A stretch of 64,000 nucleotides of DNA, taken from Megasphaera stantonii (GTDB taxonomy: Bacteria; Bacillota; Negativicutes; Veillonellales; Megasphaeraceae). The stretch is taken from the NCBI RefSeq assembly GCF_003367905.1, contig NZ_CP029462.1, positions 1,302,001 to 1,366,000 of the forward strand, in the 5' to 3' direction. How positions within the stretch are numbered: the stretch's first letter is position 1; each line of letters starts with the position of its first letter. The translations under genes were made by a program, and so were the position numbers. Of this stretch, positions 8,820 through 16,867 are shown one piece after another. Below the pieces are notes generated by a model. That model ran no database searches, was not told where the DNA came from, and saw only the letters and a program-made list of their open reading frames with translations.

Positions 8820-10058
8820 CTATTCTTCACATGAAATAGCACCAATATCTTTTAAGTGCTGAATGGCAGCGTCATCATAGCCATATTCCTTCAAGATTTC
8901 TACGGTATGTTCGCCAATTTGCGGCGCGTCCCGTTCCACCGTCGGCTCAATATCTTTCGGACTCTGCGGCTCTTCTAAGCAGAATCGTACCGGCGACATC
9001 GCCTGCAGCGTTTCCGTATGATTTAAGTTTTTAACCGGCACGACGTATTGATTTTCCAGCGCCTGCGCGTCCGTCAGTATATCCTTGACGTGGCGGATGT
9101 AGTCGAAAGCAATATCTGCTTTAGCCAGCCGTTCGGCCATTTCTTTCTGCGTATATTTCGCAAAGCCTTCACTGATAATTTCAACCAATTCTCTCGTACG
9201 TTTCTTTGCTTCTACGGCAGTGCAAAAGCGAGGATCGTCTACTAAATCCGGCCGGTCAATCACGTCTTTCATCAATGTATTGTAATACCGCTCATGCTGC
9301 AAAATACTCATGTAAATCCAGTTGCCGTCGGAGCATTTAAAACTGTCCATGACGGGAGCCATCGGATTTTTACGCGTTTTCGGATATTCGTCGCCATACT
9401 GGGTAGCAACAACCAAGGCGCTGTTGTTCCAGATAGCCTGCCCATATAAAGAAACCATAACCTTGCAGCCTTTGCCGGTCTGCGCCTTCTGATACAGTGC
9501 GCCGGCGATACCGCCTGCCAAGGAGCACGCCGTCGTCGCGTCGCCAAAACCGTATGGCGCGTTGATTGGAGACGTATCGACTTCCGCAAAGTCCATCATC
9601 GCACCGGAACGAGCCCAAAACGCAACTACGTCGAACCCAGGATTGTCCTTCGCCGGACCAAAATCGCCGTAGCCGTTCAGCTGAGCCCAAATCAGCTGGG
9701 GATATTTTTTACTCAGCGTTTCATAGTCTAAGCCCAGGCGCTTTAACGCTCCCGTACGATAGCTGGAAACAAATACGTCTGCCGATTCGAGCAGTTTCCC
9801 TAGAATCTGCTTGCCCTCTTCGGTTTTCAAATTGAGAGCCAAGCCGCGTTTATTTGCGTTATAAGCGGCCCATAAAGGGTTGCAGTCTTTTTCAATAGGA
9901 GCCTGCAAGGTCGTACCGGATGTACGAATCGGATCGCCAAAAGGAGGCTCTACTTTTATGACATCGGCGCCCCAGTCCGCTAAAATCTTCGCAGCGCCCG
10001 GGCCAGCGACAAAATAGGTTAAATCAATAACTTTAACGCCTTTCAACGGTAAAAACAT
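8820..10058 (-). CDS. CaiB/BaiF-family (class III) CoA-transferase
   Basis: 412 aa with a strong RBS (aaggaggtgtcgtc-ATG). It moves CoA between acyl-CoA and a free carboxylic acid through an aspartyl-CoA thioester. The N-terminal LKGVKVIDLTYFVAGPG and DWGADVIKVE are family signatures, and D173 in PYGFGDATT is the expected catalytic aspartate. The relatives that come to mind are 2-hydroxyacyl (phenyllactate, hydroxyisocaproate) and carnitine CoA-transferases. Between an acyl-CoA dehydrogenase and a crotonase it probably activates a 2-enoate or hydroxy acid for use as electron acceptor or carbon source. Substrate not determined. Confidence 0.88.
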   Translation of the reverse strand: MFLPLKGVKVIDLTYFVAGPGAAKILADWGADVIKVEPPFGDPIRTSGTTLQAPIEKDCNPLWAAYNANKRGLALNLKTEEGKQILGKLLESADVFVSSYRTGALKRLGLDYETLSKKYPQLIWAQLNGYGDFGPAKDNPGFDVVAFWARSGAMMDFAEVDTSPINAPYGFGDATTACSLAGGIAGALYQKAQTGKGCKVMVSLYGQAIWNNSALVVATQYGDEYPKTRKNPMAPVMDSFKCSDGNWIYMSILQHERYYNTLMKDVIDRPDLVDDPRFCTAVEAKKRTRELVEIISEGFAKYTQKEMAERLAKADIAFDYIRHVKDILTDAQALENQYVVPVKNLNHTETLQAMSPVRFCLEEPQSPKDIEPTVERDAPQIGEHTVEILKEYGYDDAAIQHLKDIGAISCEE

Positions 10059-10070
10059 GACGACACCTCC

Positions 10071-11204
10071 TTACTTCAAGATAGACCGGCTGATGACTAC
10101 GCGCTGAATCTGGTTCGTGCCTTCGTAAATCTGCGTTATCTTCGCGTCGCGCAGCAAACGTTCCACCGGGTATTCTCTGGAATAGCCATATCCGCCCATA
10201 ACCTGCACGGCGTCTAAAGCGACTTGAACGGCGATATCAGAAGCAAAGGTTTTCGCCATAGCCGCTTCCGTGCCAAAGGACTTGCCGGCGTCTTTTAATT
10301 CAGCAGCGTGGTATGTAAGCTGACGAGCAGCTTCAATTTGAATCGCCATATCGGCTAAGGTAAATCCAATCGCCTGATTTGCGCAAATCGGTTTGCCGAA
10401 TTGTTCCCGCACCTTGGAATATTCCCTGGCCGCATCATAGGCCGCCGATGCGACGCCGACGGCCAAGGCAGCAATGCCGATGCGGGCAGAGTCTAAGGTT
10501 ACCATGGCTATCTTAAATCCTTCGCCGTCTTTGCCTAACTGATTTGCTTTCGGTACTCGGCAGTTATCAAAAGCAAGTTCTACAGTAGAAGACGCGCGAA
10601 TTCCCATTTTCTTTTCATGTTTTCCAACAATAAAGCCTGGCGTGTCTTTTTCTACAATAAACGCCGTTAACCCCTTAATTCCCAAGGAACGATCTTTAGA
10701 AGCAAAAATAATGAAAGTACCGGCAGCACTGCCATTGGTAATAAAGCATTTCGTACCGTTTAAGACGTAATACTCGCCGTCTTCTTTAGCCGTTGTCGCA
10801 ACTTGGGCTGCATCGGATCCTTCACCCGGTTCGGTCAATGCAAACGCTCCGACAACTTCGCCGCTGGCCAGCGAAGGAAGATATTTTTCTTTTTGTTCTT
10901 CTGTCCCAAACATCAATATCGGCAAAATCGCCGCCGAGTTATGGACGGCCATGACCGTACCGGTCGACGCGCAGGCCTTGGAAACTTCTTCCAAAGCAGC
11001 GACGTAAGACACCGTATCCAGTTCCGCGCCGCCAAACTTTTCAGGTACGACGACGCCCATAAATCCCATATCAGCCAAAGCTTTCGCGTTGTCCCAAGGA
11101 AATTCTTCCGTTTCGTCACAATGCGCAGCCATAGGAGCAATCACTTTTTTAGCTACGTCGCCGGCAATGTTTTTAATCGCCAATTGTTCTTCGTTCAAAA
11201 TCAT
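10071..11204 (-). CDS. Acyl-CoA dehydrogenase (short-chain type)
   Basis: 377 aa; ATG 11204 is preceded by gcagagg (a GTG nine bases earlier is less well placed). A FAD flavoprotein that interconverts acyl-CoA and 2-enoyl-CoA. Signatures: AFALTEPGEGSDA (about 125-137), KCFITNG, and the catalytic-base glutamate at about 361 in IYEGTNQ. Length is typical for butyryl-CoA-type enzymes. It is first gene of the operon with the CoA-transferase and crotonase. No etfAB lies nearby, so the electron partner is elsewhere. A second dehydrogenase (50381-51526) is clearly diverged from this one. Confidence 0.92.
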   Translation of the reverse strand: MILNEEQLAIKNIAGDVAKKVIAPMAAHCDETEEFPWDNAKALADMGFMGVVVPEKFGGAELDTVSYVAALEEVSKACASTGTVMAVHNSAAILPILMFGTEEQKEKYLPSLASGEVVGAFALTEPGEGSDAAQVATTAKEDGEYYVLNGTKCFITNGSAAGTFIIFASKDRSLGIKGLTAFIVEKDTPGFIVGKHEKKMGIRASSTVELAFDNCRVPKANQLGKDGEGFKIAMVTLDSARIGIAALAVGVASAAYDAAREYSKVREQFGKPICANQAIGFTLADMAIQIEAARQLTYHAAELKDAGKSFGTEAAMAKTFASDIAVQVALDAVQVMGGYGYSREYPVERLLRDAKITQIYEGTNQIQRVVISRSILK

Positions 11205-11213
11205 ACAAATCAC

Positions 11214-11416
11214 CTCTGCAAGAAAATTTAAAAATCGTTCGTACTTATGCTTTTATTATAAATACACAAGTAGTTGAATTATATACACAAACACTCGACA
11301 CATTTTGACATGGATGTCATGGTATTTTGTCATTTTATTTGGCAAGTTTCTATTTTCACAATAACAGCCAAAGTATATCTGTCTATCCAATGTATAATTG
11401 CATTGTCTAATATGCA
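11214..11416. promoter_or_regulatory. Upstream region of the acyl-CoA operon with a palindromic operator
   Basis: AT-rich. It holds two minus-strand TATAAT boxes (plus-strand attata at 11255-11260 and 11278-11283) and a perfect inverted repeat tgacat-gg-atgtca (11306-11319) just upstream, a plausible site for a dimeric regulator. No gene is seen here. Confidence 0.5.
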
Positions 11417-11552
11417 GCAAAAAAGCCATGATATGCCTTTTGCCTCATCGCATCGGCATATCATGGCTTTGTCGTAGGTTGTCTCAGCCACGCTTAGAAA
11501 TAGATTTTATTGTTTCTTTTTTCACAAATAATATACTGCACACGGCTCTTGG
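11417..11552 (-). ncRNA. Candidate small RNA ending in a strong terminator
   Basis: No ORF fits this stretch. On the minus strand a possible promoter (TTTTTG at 11586-11581, 16-nt spacer, TATACT at 11564-11559) is followed about 85 nt later by a 15-bp perfect stem (11469-11455 / 11437-11423) and a U6 tract (11424-11419). The purL terminator lies upstream, so the second terminator needs its own transcript. A local helix agccgtg/cgtggct is also possible. I could not match it to a known RNA family. Confidence 0.35.
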
Positions 11553-11601
11553 CTCCATAGTATAATCTATAAACCGCAGCCAAAAACATGAACTATAACA
11601 C

Positions 11602-11638
11602 AAAACGCCCTGCCTCCGTATCAGAAGCAGGGCGTTTT
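11602..11638 (-). terminator. Terminator of purL
   Basis: Stem acgccctgc (11605-11613) / gcagggcgt (11627-11635), with T-runs on both sides. Confidence 0.85.
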
Positions 11639-11658
11639 CCTATATTTCTATGTCTGTA

Positions 11659-14600
11659 TTATTTAAAATACGCTACGCCGGCAGCAAAGATGGGCTGGAG
11701 TTTGTTGCCGCTGATGTTTTCGAAGATGTCATCGGCGCTGAACCGTTCTGTATGGGCCATCTTGCCGAGGACGCGGCCGTCGGGGCTGGTAATGCCTTCG
11801 ACGGCGAGGACCGACTGGTTCGGGTTGTATTCGCTGTCATAGGTCGCCTTGCCGGATAGGTCGACGTACTGCGTGGCGATCTGGCCTTTGGCGGCTAATT
11901 CGCGGATTTGTTCCGGCGAGGCGACGAAGCGGCCTTCGCCGTGGGAAATGGCCACGGTGTGGACGTCGCCGGCCTTGACGTTGCTGAACCAGGGGCTCAT
12001 GACCGATACGACCTTGGTGTCGACCATGCGGGACAGGTGACGGCCAATGGTATTGTACGTCAGCGTCGGGCTGTCGGCCTTCAAGGGCTGTACGTGGCCG
12101 TAGGGCAGGAGGCCCAGCTTAATGAGGGCCTGGAAGCCGTTGCAGATGCCGAGAGCTAAGCCGTCGCGCTGATACAGGAGCGATTCGAGGGCTTCCGTAA
12201 GAGCAGGGTTGCGGAACAATGTCGCAATGAACTTGCCCGAGCCTTCCGGTTCGTCGCCGGCGCTGAAGCCGCCGGGGAACATGATGATCTGGGCCTGGGC
12301 GATGCGCTTGGCCATTTCGTCGATCGATTCGGCCAAGTCCTGCGCCGTGTTGTTGCGCAGGACCATGACGTCCGCTACTGCGCCGGCCCGTTCAAAGGCT
12401 TCGGCCGAGTCATATTCGCAGTTCGTGCCCGGGCATACAGGGATGAAGACACGGGGCTTGCCGAAGGATTCGCTGCGGCGCGGGCCGTAGGTCGTGAACA
12501 AGGGCAGCTCGGCGTCGCCTTCGCCGCTTTCGCTCTTGATGGGGAATACGCCGTTCAGCGGTTCTTCCCAAGCCTTCTGCAGGTCGGCTAAGGCAATCTT
12601 CACATCGCCGATTTCCATGAGGCCGTTGCCGCGGGTCAGGCCGACGCGGCACACGTTGTCGCGGCGAACCCATTCGACGGCGTCGTCCGTATTGGCTTCG
12701 ACGACGATTGCGCCGTAGCGGAGGTTGAAGAGTTCCTGGGCGCTGAAGGCGCCGTCGATTTCCACGCCGAGACCGTTGCCGAAGGCCATCTGGGCGATAG
12801 CCGCGGCAACGCCGCCTTGTCCGACGGCGTGCATCGCCTTAACCTTGCCGGCGACTACGGCTTCGTGGAGGAAGTCGCAGTTCGCCTTAAAGGCGTCGAA
12901 ATCAGGCACGCCTTCGCCGTCGCAAGGCAGGTCGAAGAGGAGCACGGCGTTGCCGGGCTGTTTAAATTCAGGAGAAACGATATTCTTCGTATGTTCGGGA
13001 ACGATGGCAAAGGATACGAGGGTCGGCGGAACCGTCAGGTTTTCGAAGGTGCCGCTCATGCTGTCCTTGCCGCCGATGGCCGCAACGCCCATTTCTTTCT
13101 GGGCGATATAGGCGCCGAGAAGGGCGCTGACAGGCTGGCCCCAGGCCTTTTCGTTCGTGCCGAGGCTCTGGAAGAATTCCTGCATGGTCAAATAGACCTT
13201 CTTGCGGTCACCGCCGAGAGCCACGAGCTTGGCGATGGACTGGACGACGGCGTAGAGCGCGCCGTGGAAGGGGCTCCAAATCGCCAGATCGGGGTCGTAG
13301 CCGTGGGTGAAGATGCTGGCCGTCGTCGTCTTGCCGTTCATGACGGGGATCTTGGCGACCATGCCTTCAACGGGCGTCTTCTGGTATTTGCCGCCGAAGG
13401 GCATGAGGACCGTGCGGGCGCCGATAGTGCTGTCGAACCGTTCGGCAAGGCCCTGTTCGGAGGCGATGTTGAGCGTCCCCATCGTGTCGAGCCACGTTTT
13501 GGCGACGTCCGTCACTTCGGGAGCCGTAAAGAAATCTTTGTCTTCCGGAGCCGTGACGAAGGCCTTGCGGCGCTGGGTTACGCCGTTTGTATCGAGGAAG
13601 GCTCTCGTGATGTTGACGATATTCTGGCCGCGCCAGTGCATGACGAGGCGCTTTGTATCCGTCGCAACGGCGACGATGGTCGCTTCGAGGTTTTCTTCTG
13701 CGGCGTATTTCATGAATTCGTCGACGTGTTCCGGTGCGACGACGACGGCCATGCGTTCCTGCGATTCGGAAATAGCCAGTTCCGTGCCGTCGAGGCCTTC
13801 GTATTTCTTCGGAACCTTGTCGAGGTTGATGTCGAGGCCGTCGGTCAATTCACCGATAGCAACGGAGACGCCGCCGGCGCCGAAGTCGTTGCAGCGCTTG
13901 ATGAGGACCGTCACTTCGTGGCGGCGGAAGAGGCGCTGGATTTTCCGTTCTGTCAGGGCGTTGCCCTTCTGGACTTCAGCTCCGCACGTTTCCAGGGATT
14001 CGACAGTGTGCTTCTTCGACGAGCCCGTCGCGCCGCCGCAGCCGTCGCGGCCGGTCTTGCCGCCGAGAAGGATGATGATGTCGCCGGGGACGGGCGCTTC
14101 GCGGACGACGTTGTTCCGCGGCGCTGCGCCGAGGACTGCGCCGATTTCCATGCGCTTCGCTACGAAGCCCTGGTTATAATATTCCTTAACTTCGCCCGTC
14201 GCCAAACCGATCTGGTTGCCGTAGGAGCTGTAGCCCTTGGCCGCGCCGGTCGTCAGCGTGCGCTGGGGCAGCTTGCCCTTGAGCGTGTCCTTGACGGCCT
14301 GACGGGGATCGCCGGCGCCGGTGACGCGCATAGCCTGGTATACGTAGGAACGGCCGCTCAAGGGGTCGCGGATGCAGCCCCCCAGGCAGGTTGCCGCGCC
14401 GCCGAAGGGTTCGATTTCCGTCGGGTGGTTGTGCGTTTCGTTCTTAAACAGGAGAAGCCATTCTTCTTCCACGCCGTCGACGTCGACGGGGATGATGATG
14501 GTGCAGGCGTTGATTTCGTCCGATTCGTCGAGGTTCTGGAGCTTGCCGGCAGCCTTCAGCTCTTTGACGGCGATAGTCGCCATGTCCATGAGGGTCTGGG

Positions 14601-15402
14601 GTTTCTTGCGGTTCAGGTTTTCCCGCGTCGTTTTATACGCTTCGTAGGCCCGCTGGATAGGCGCGGTGAACTTGCCGTCTTCAAAGGCGACGTCTGTCAG
14701 TTCCGTCATAAACGTCGTATGGCGGCAGTGGTCGGACCAGTACGTATCGATGACGCGGATTTCCGTTACCGTCGGATTCCGCTTTTCTTCTTCGCCGAAA
14801 TAGGTCTGGCAGAACTTCAGATCGTCAAAGCTCATGGCAAGGCCCATGTGAGCCGACAATTCCTTCAGCGCGGCGTCGTCCATCGTCGTAAAGCCTTCGA
14901 TGACGGCGACATCTGCCGGCTGTTCCCAGGCCATTTCCAGGGTGTCTACCGGGTCGAGGGACGCTTCGCGGGCTTCGACGGGGTTGATGCAGTAATGCTT
15001 GATGGCGGCGACGTCTTCGTCGGATAAGTCTCCTGACAATACGACGACCCGGGCGGTGCGGACGAGGCTGTCGTTCTGCATCGTCAGCATCTGCAGGCAC
15101 TGCATGGCCGAGTCGGCGCGCTGGTCGTACTGGCCGGGCAGGTATTCGATAGCCAGCACCGTGTCGCCTTCTTTGACAGGCAGTTCATCGTATACGGCGT
15201 CTACCGGGGGCTCGGAGAAAATCATGGTTTTCGCCGCTTCGAAGGCGGCGTCGTCCAGACCGGCCACGTCGTAGCGGTGGAATATGTTAATATCGGTCAA
15301 CCCCTTGATAAGCAGGTTTTCCTGTAAATCAGCAAGCATGCGTTTTGCTTCATCGGCAAACACGCCTTTTTTGGCAACATACAAACGTCGAATAGACTGC
15401 AT
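11659..15402 (-). CDS. purL: Phosphoribosylformylglycinamidine synthase, single chain
   Basis: 1247 aa; ATG preceded by agggaggtcatgac. It converts FGAR to FGAM with glutamine and ATP in purine synthesis. The single chain fuses the PurS-like N-terminus, the ATP-binding synthetase halves (FKNETHNHPTEIEPFGGAATC near 330) and a C-terminal class I glutaminase: catalytic Cys in GICNGFQAL and the His/Glu pair in ISHGEGRF, with VFIPVCPGTNCEYD at its start. Clostridia and Negativicutes often use this fused form. Its promoter is divergent from xpt. Confidence 0.97.
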   Translation of the reverse strand: MQSIRRLYVAKKGVFADEAKRMLADLQENLLIKGLTDINIFHRYDVAGLDDAAFEAAKTMIFSEPPVDAVYDELPVKEGDTVLAIEYLPGQYDQRADSAMQCLQMLTMQNDSLVRTARVVVLSGDLSDEDVAAIKHYCINPVEAREASLDPVDTLEMAWEQPADVAVIEGFTTMDDAALKELSAHMGLAMSFDDLKFCQTYFGEEEKRNPTVTEIRVIDTYWSDHCRHTTFMTELTDVAFEDGKFTAPIQRAYEAYKTTRENLNRKKPQTLMDMATIAVKELKAAGKLQNLDESDEINACTIIIPVDVDGVEEEWLLLFKNETHNHPTEIEPFGGAATCLGGCIRDPLSGRSYVYQAMRVTGAGDPRQAVKDTLKGKLPQRTLTTGAAKGYSSYGNQIGLATGEVKEYYNQGFVAKRMEIGAVLGAAPRNNVVREAPVPGDIIILLGGKTGRDGCGGATGSSKKHTVESLETCGAEVQKGNALTERKIQRLFRRHEVTVLIKRCNDFGAGGVSVAIGELTDGLDINLDKVPKKYEGLDGTELAISESQERMAVVVAPEHVDEFMKYAAEENLEATIVAVATDTKRLVMHWRGQNIVNITRAFLDTNGVTQRRKAFVTAPEDKDFFTAPEVTDVAKTWLDTMGTLNIASEQGLAERFDSTIGARTVLMPFGGKYQKTPVEGMVAKIPVMNGKTTTASIFTHGYDPDLAIWSPFHGALYAVVQSIAKLVALGGDRKKVYLTMQEFFQSLGTNEKAWGQPVSALLGAYIAQKEMGVAAIGGKDSMSGTFENLTVPPTLVSFAIVPEHTKNIVSPEFKQPGNAVLLFDLPCDGEGVPDFDAFKANCDFLHEAVVAGKVKAMHAVGQGGVAAAIAQMAFGNGLGVEIDGAFSAQELFNLRYGAIVVEANTDDAVEWVRRDNVCRVGLTRGNGLMEIGDVKIALADLQKAWEEPLNGVFPIKSESGEGDAELPLFTTYGPRRSESFGKPRVFIPVCPGTNCEYDSAEAFERAGAVADVMVLRNNTAQDLAESIDEMAKRIAQAQIIMFPGGFSAGDEPEGSGKFIATLFRNPALTEALESLLYQRDGLALGICNGFQALIKLGLLPYGHVQPLKADSPTLTYNTIGRHLSRMVDTKVVSVMSPWFSNVKAGDVHTVAISHGEGRFVASPEQIRELAAKGQIATQYVDLSGKATYDSEYNPNQSVLAVEGITSPDGRVLGKMAHTERFSADDIFENISGNKLQPIFAAGVAYFK

Positions 15403-15447
15403 GTCATGACCTCCCTAAAAAGATATACATAATCGAATGCTACCCCT

Positions 15448-15476
15448 AGTATACCTGTTTTATTTCCATAAGTAAA
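15448..15476 (-). promoter_or_regulatory. purL promoter
   Basis: Minus-strand TTTACT (15476-15471), 17-bp spacer, TATACT (15453-15448), 46 bp from the purL ATG. Confidence 0.75.
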
Positions 15477-15496
15477 TTAGAAATTCAGCTCTATTA

Positions 15497-15525
15497 TTGA
15501 CTTGACTGGGGTTTCGTATTAGACT
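15497..15525 (+). promoter_or_regulatory. xpt promoter
   Basis: TTGACT (15497-15502), 17-bp spacer, TAGACT (15520-15525). The -35 is duplicated (ttgacttgact). Confidence 0.6.
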
Positions 15526-15535
15526 GTTACTATTC

Positions 15536-15551
15536 TAAACGTGTACGTTTA
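15536..15551. promoter_or_regulatory. Palindromic operator taaacgt-gt-acgttta
   Basis: A 7-bp inverted repeat with a 2-bp centre just downstream of the xpt -10, where a bound repressor would block transcription. It resembles LacI/PurR-type half sites (AAACGT), but the regulator is not identified. Confidence 0.55.
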
Positions 15552-15585
15552 CATTTGACTTTCATAATTACTAGGAGGGTTCGTA

Positions 15586-16161
15586 ATGGACGAATTGAAA
15601 CAGCGCATCCTGCAGGACGGCATCATCATCGACAACCGTATTTTAAAGATAGACAACTTTTTAAATCAGCAAATCGACACGACGCTCATCAACCACGTCG
15701 GCCAGGAATTTGCCCGTCTATTTCAGGACGTGCCTGTAGACCGCATTGTCACCATCGAATCTTCCGGCATCGCCGTAGCCTACGCCGTATCGCTGGCCAT
15801 GAACAACCGGCCCGTCGTCTTTGCCCGCAAGAAGAAATCGCTCCTGACGAGCGGCGAGCAGTACACGGCGTCGATTTACTCCTATACGAAGGAAGAAGCG
15901 TATACGGCATCTATCGGCAAATCCTATCTCCACGCCGGCGAATCCATTCTCATCATCGATGATTTTCTGGCCAGCGGCGCGGCTGCCGTAGGCCTGGCCG
16001 AAATCGCCGCCCAGGCGGGCTGTTCCGTCGCCGGCATCGGCATCGTCGTCGAGAAGACCTTCCAGGGCGGCCGACAAACCTTGGAATCCAAAGGCCTGCG
16101 CGTCGAATCGCTGGCCCGCATCGCCCGCTTTGAAAACAACGCCCCGGTTTTTGCCGATTAA
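15586..16161 (+). CDS. xpt: Xanthine phosphoribosyltransferase
   Basis: 191 aa after RBS aggagggttcgta. It salvages xanthine to XMP with PRPP. The type I PRTase PRPP loop is ILIIDDFLASGAA (about 124-136). The N-terminal LKQRILQDGIIIDNRILKID and length match Xpt. Only about 50 nt of leader separate promoter and start, too short for the purine riboswitch often found before xpt, so control is probably through the palindrome above. First gene of an apparent operon with an unknown gene and an MFS carrier. Confidence 0.93.
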   Translation: MDELKQRILQDGIIIDNRILKIDNFLNQQIDTTLINHVGQEFARLFQDVPVDRIVTIESSGIAVAYAVSLAMNNRPVVFARKKKSLLTSGEQYTASIYSYTKEEAYTASIGKSYLHAGESILIIDDFLASGAAAVGLAEIAAQAGCSVAGIGIVVEKTFQGGRQTLESKGLRVESLARIARFENNAPVFAD

Positions 16162-16210
16162 ACTCGCGCCCCCCAGACGGGGCCGGCGCCTATAAACAGG
16201 AGGAACTGCC

Positions 16211-16822
16211 ATGCGCGCTCAGTTTTTTGACGGCTTCGACTTCGCCGATTTCAAGCTCAGCATCGTCGCCGTCGAATACGTAGAAGATTTTTTCAATATC
16301 GAAGAGTTCGGCCTGCATCCCATCATGTACAACGAAGCGTGCCTGCGGGGCTACACGGCCATCTTCGGCTTTAACGATGAGAAAATGCTGACCCTCCACA
16401 AGCTGCTGACCAACAACAACGGCATGGAACCGCCGGCTATCGACGGCATAAAGCCCGTCCCATTCAACTCGCCGGCAGGAGACCTGAAGTACGACCTGAA
16501 TCATGTCATGGACTACTCCGGCTCTATCCTCATCGCAAATGGCTTCATCGACAAATATTTCGTCCCCTTCGGATTTCAGCTGCCCCACGCCTTCCGCAAG
16601 GTCTACGAGCTGACCTTCCGCCACGGTCTCTTCGTCCGCGTCGAAGACAAATCGGAAGCGGCCCGTATGCTGCGCATCGAGTACGAAGAGCCGGTAACGG
16701 CCAAAAAGAAGATGCAGATGCGCGTCGGTTCGTGGATGCGCAAATCGGAAGAATACGGCTTCGACGACGAAACGATCGCCCAGTATATGGATCTGAGCTA
16801 CGATACGAAGTATCTCTTTTAA
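16211..16822 (+). CDS. Conserved-looking protein of unknown function
   Basis: 203 aa, RBS aggaggaactgcc. I do not recognise a family. It is soluble by appearance, has no signal peptide or membrane segment, and is rich in aromatic and acidic residues (FFDGFDFADF, VEDFFNIEEFGLHP). Base and codon use match its neighbours, arguing for a real gene. It lies 49 nt after xpt and 45 nt before the MFS gene with good RBSs, so probably one transcript. The purine connection is by position only. Confidence 0.75.
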   Translation: MRAQFFDGFDFADFKLSIVAVEYVEDFFNIEEFGLHPIMYNEACLRGYTAIFGFNDEKMLTLHKLLTNNNGMEPPAIDGIKPVPFNSPAGDLKYDLNHVMDYSGSILIANGFIDKYFVPFGFQLPHAFRKVYELTFRHGLFVRVEDKSEAARMLRIEYEEPVTAKKKMQMRVGSWMRKSEEYGFDDETIAQYMDLSYDTKYLF

Positions 16823-16867
16823 AAGCTTCCGTCGGCCCCTGGGGCGTCTTGCAAAGGAGGTCTTGTC

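Noticed and set aside
8001-11204. Carnitine (cai) operon
   Set aside because: The three enzyme families match CaiA/B/D only in a general way; no caiC, caiT or fix genes are present and the CoA-transferase is closer in feel to 2-hydroxyacid transferases.
12817-15027. 736-codon open frame on the plus strand opposite purL
   Set aside because: It mirrors purL codon structure, has low-complexity Arg/Ala/Asp-rich translation and no RBS; purL is unambiguous.
15526-15585. Purine riboswitch before xpt
   Set aside because: The leader is only ~50 nt and lacks the aptamer's conserved loops.
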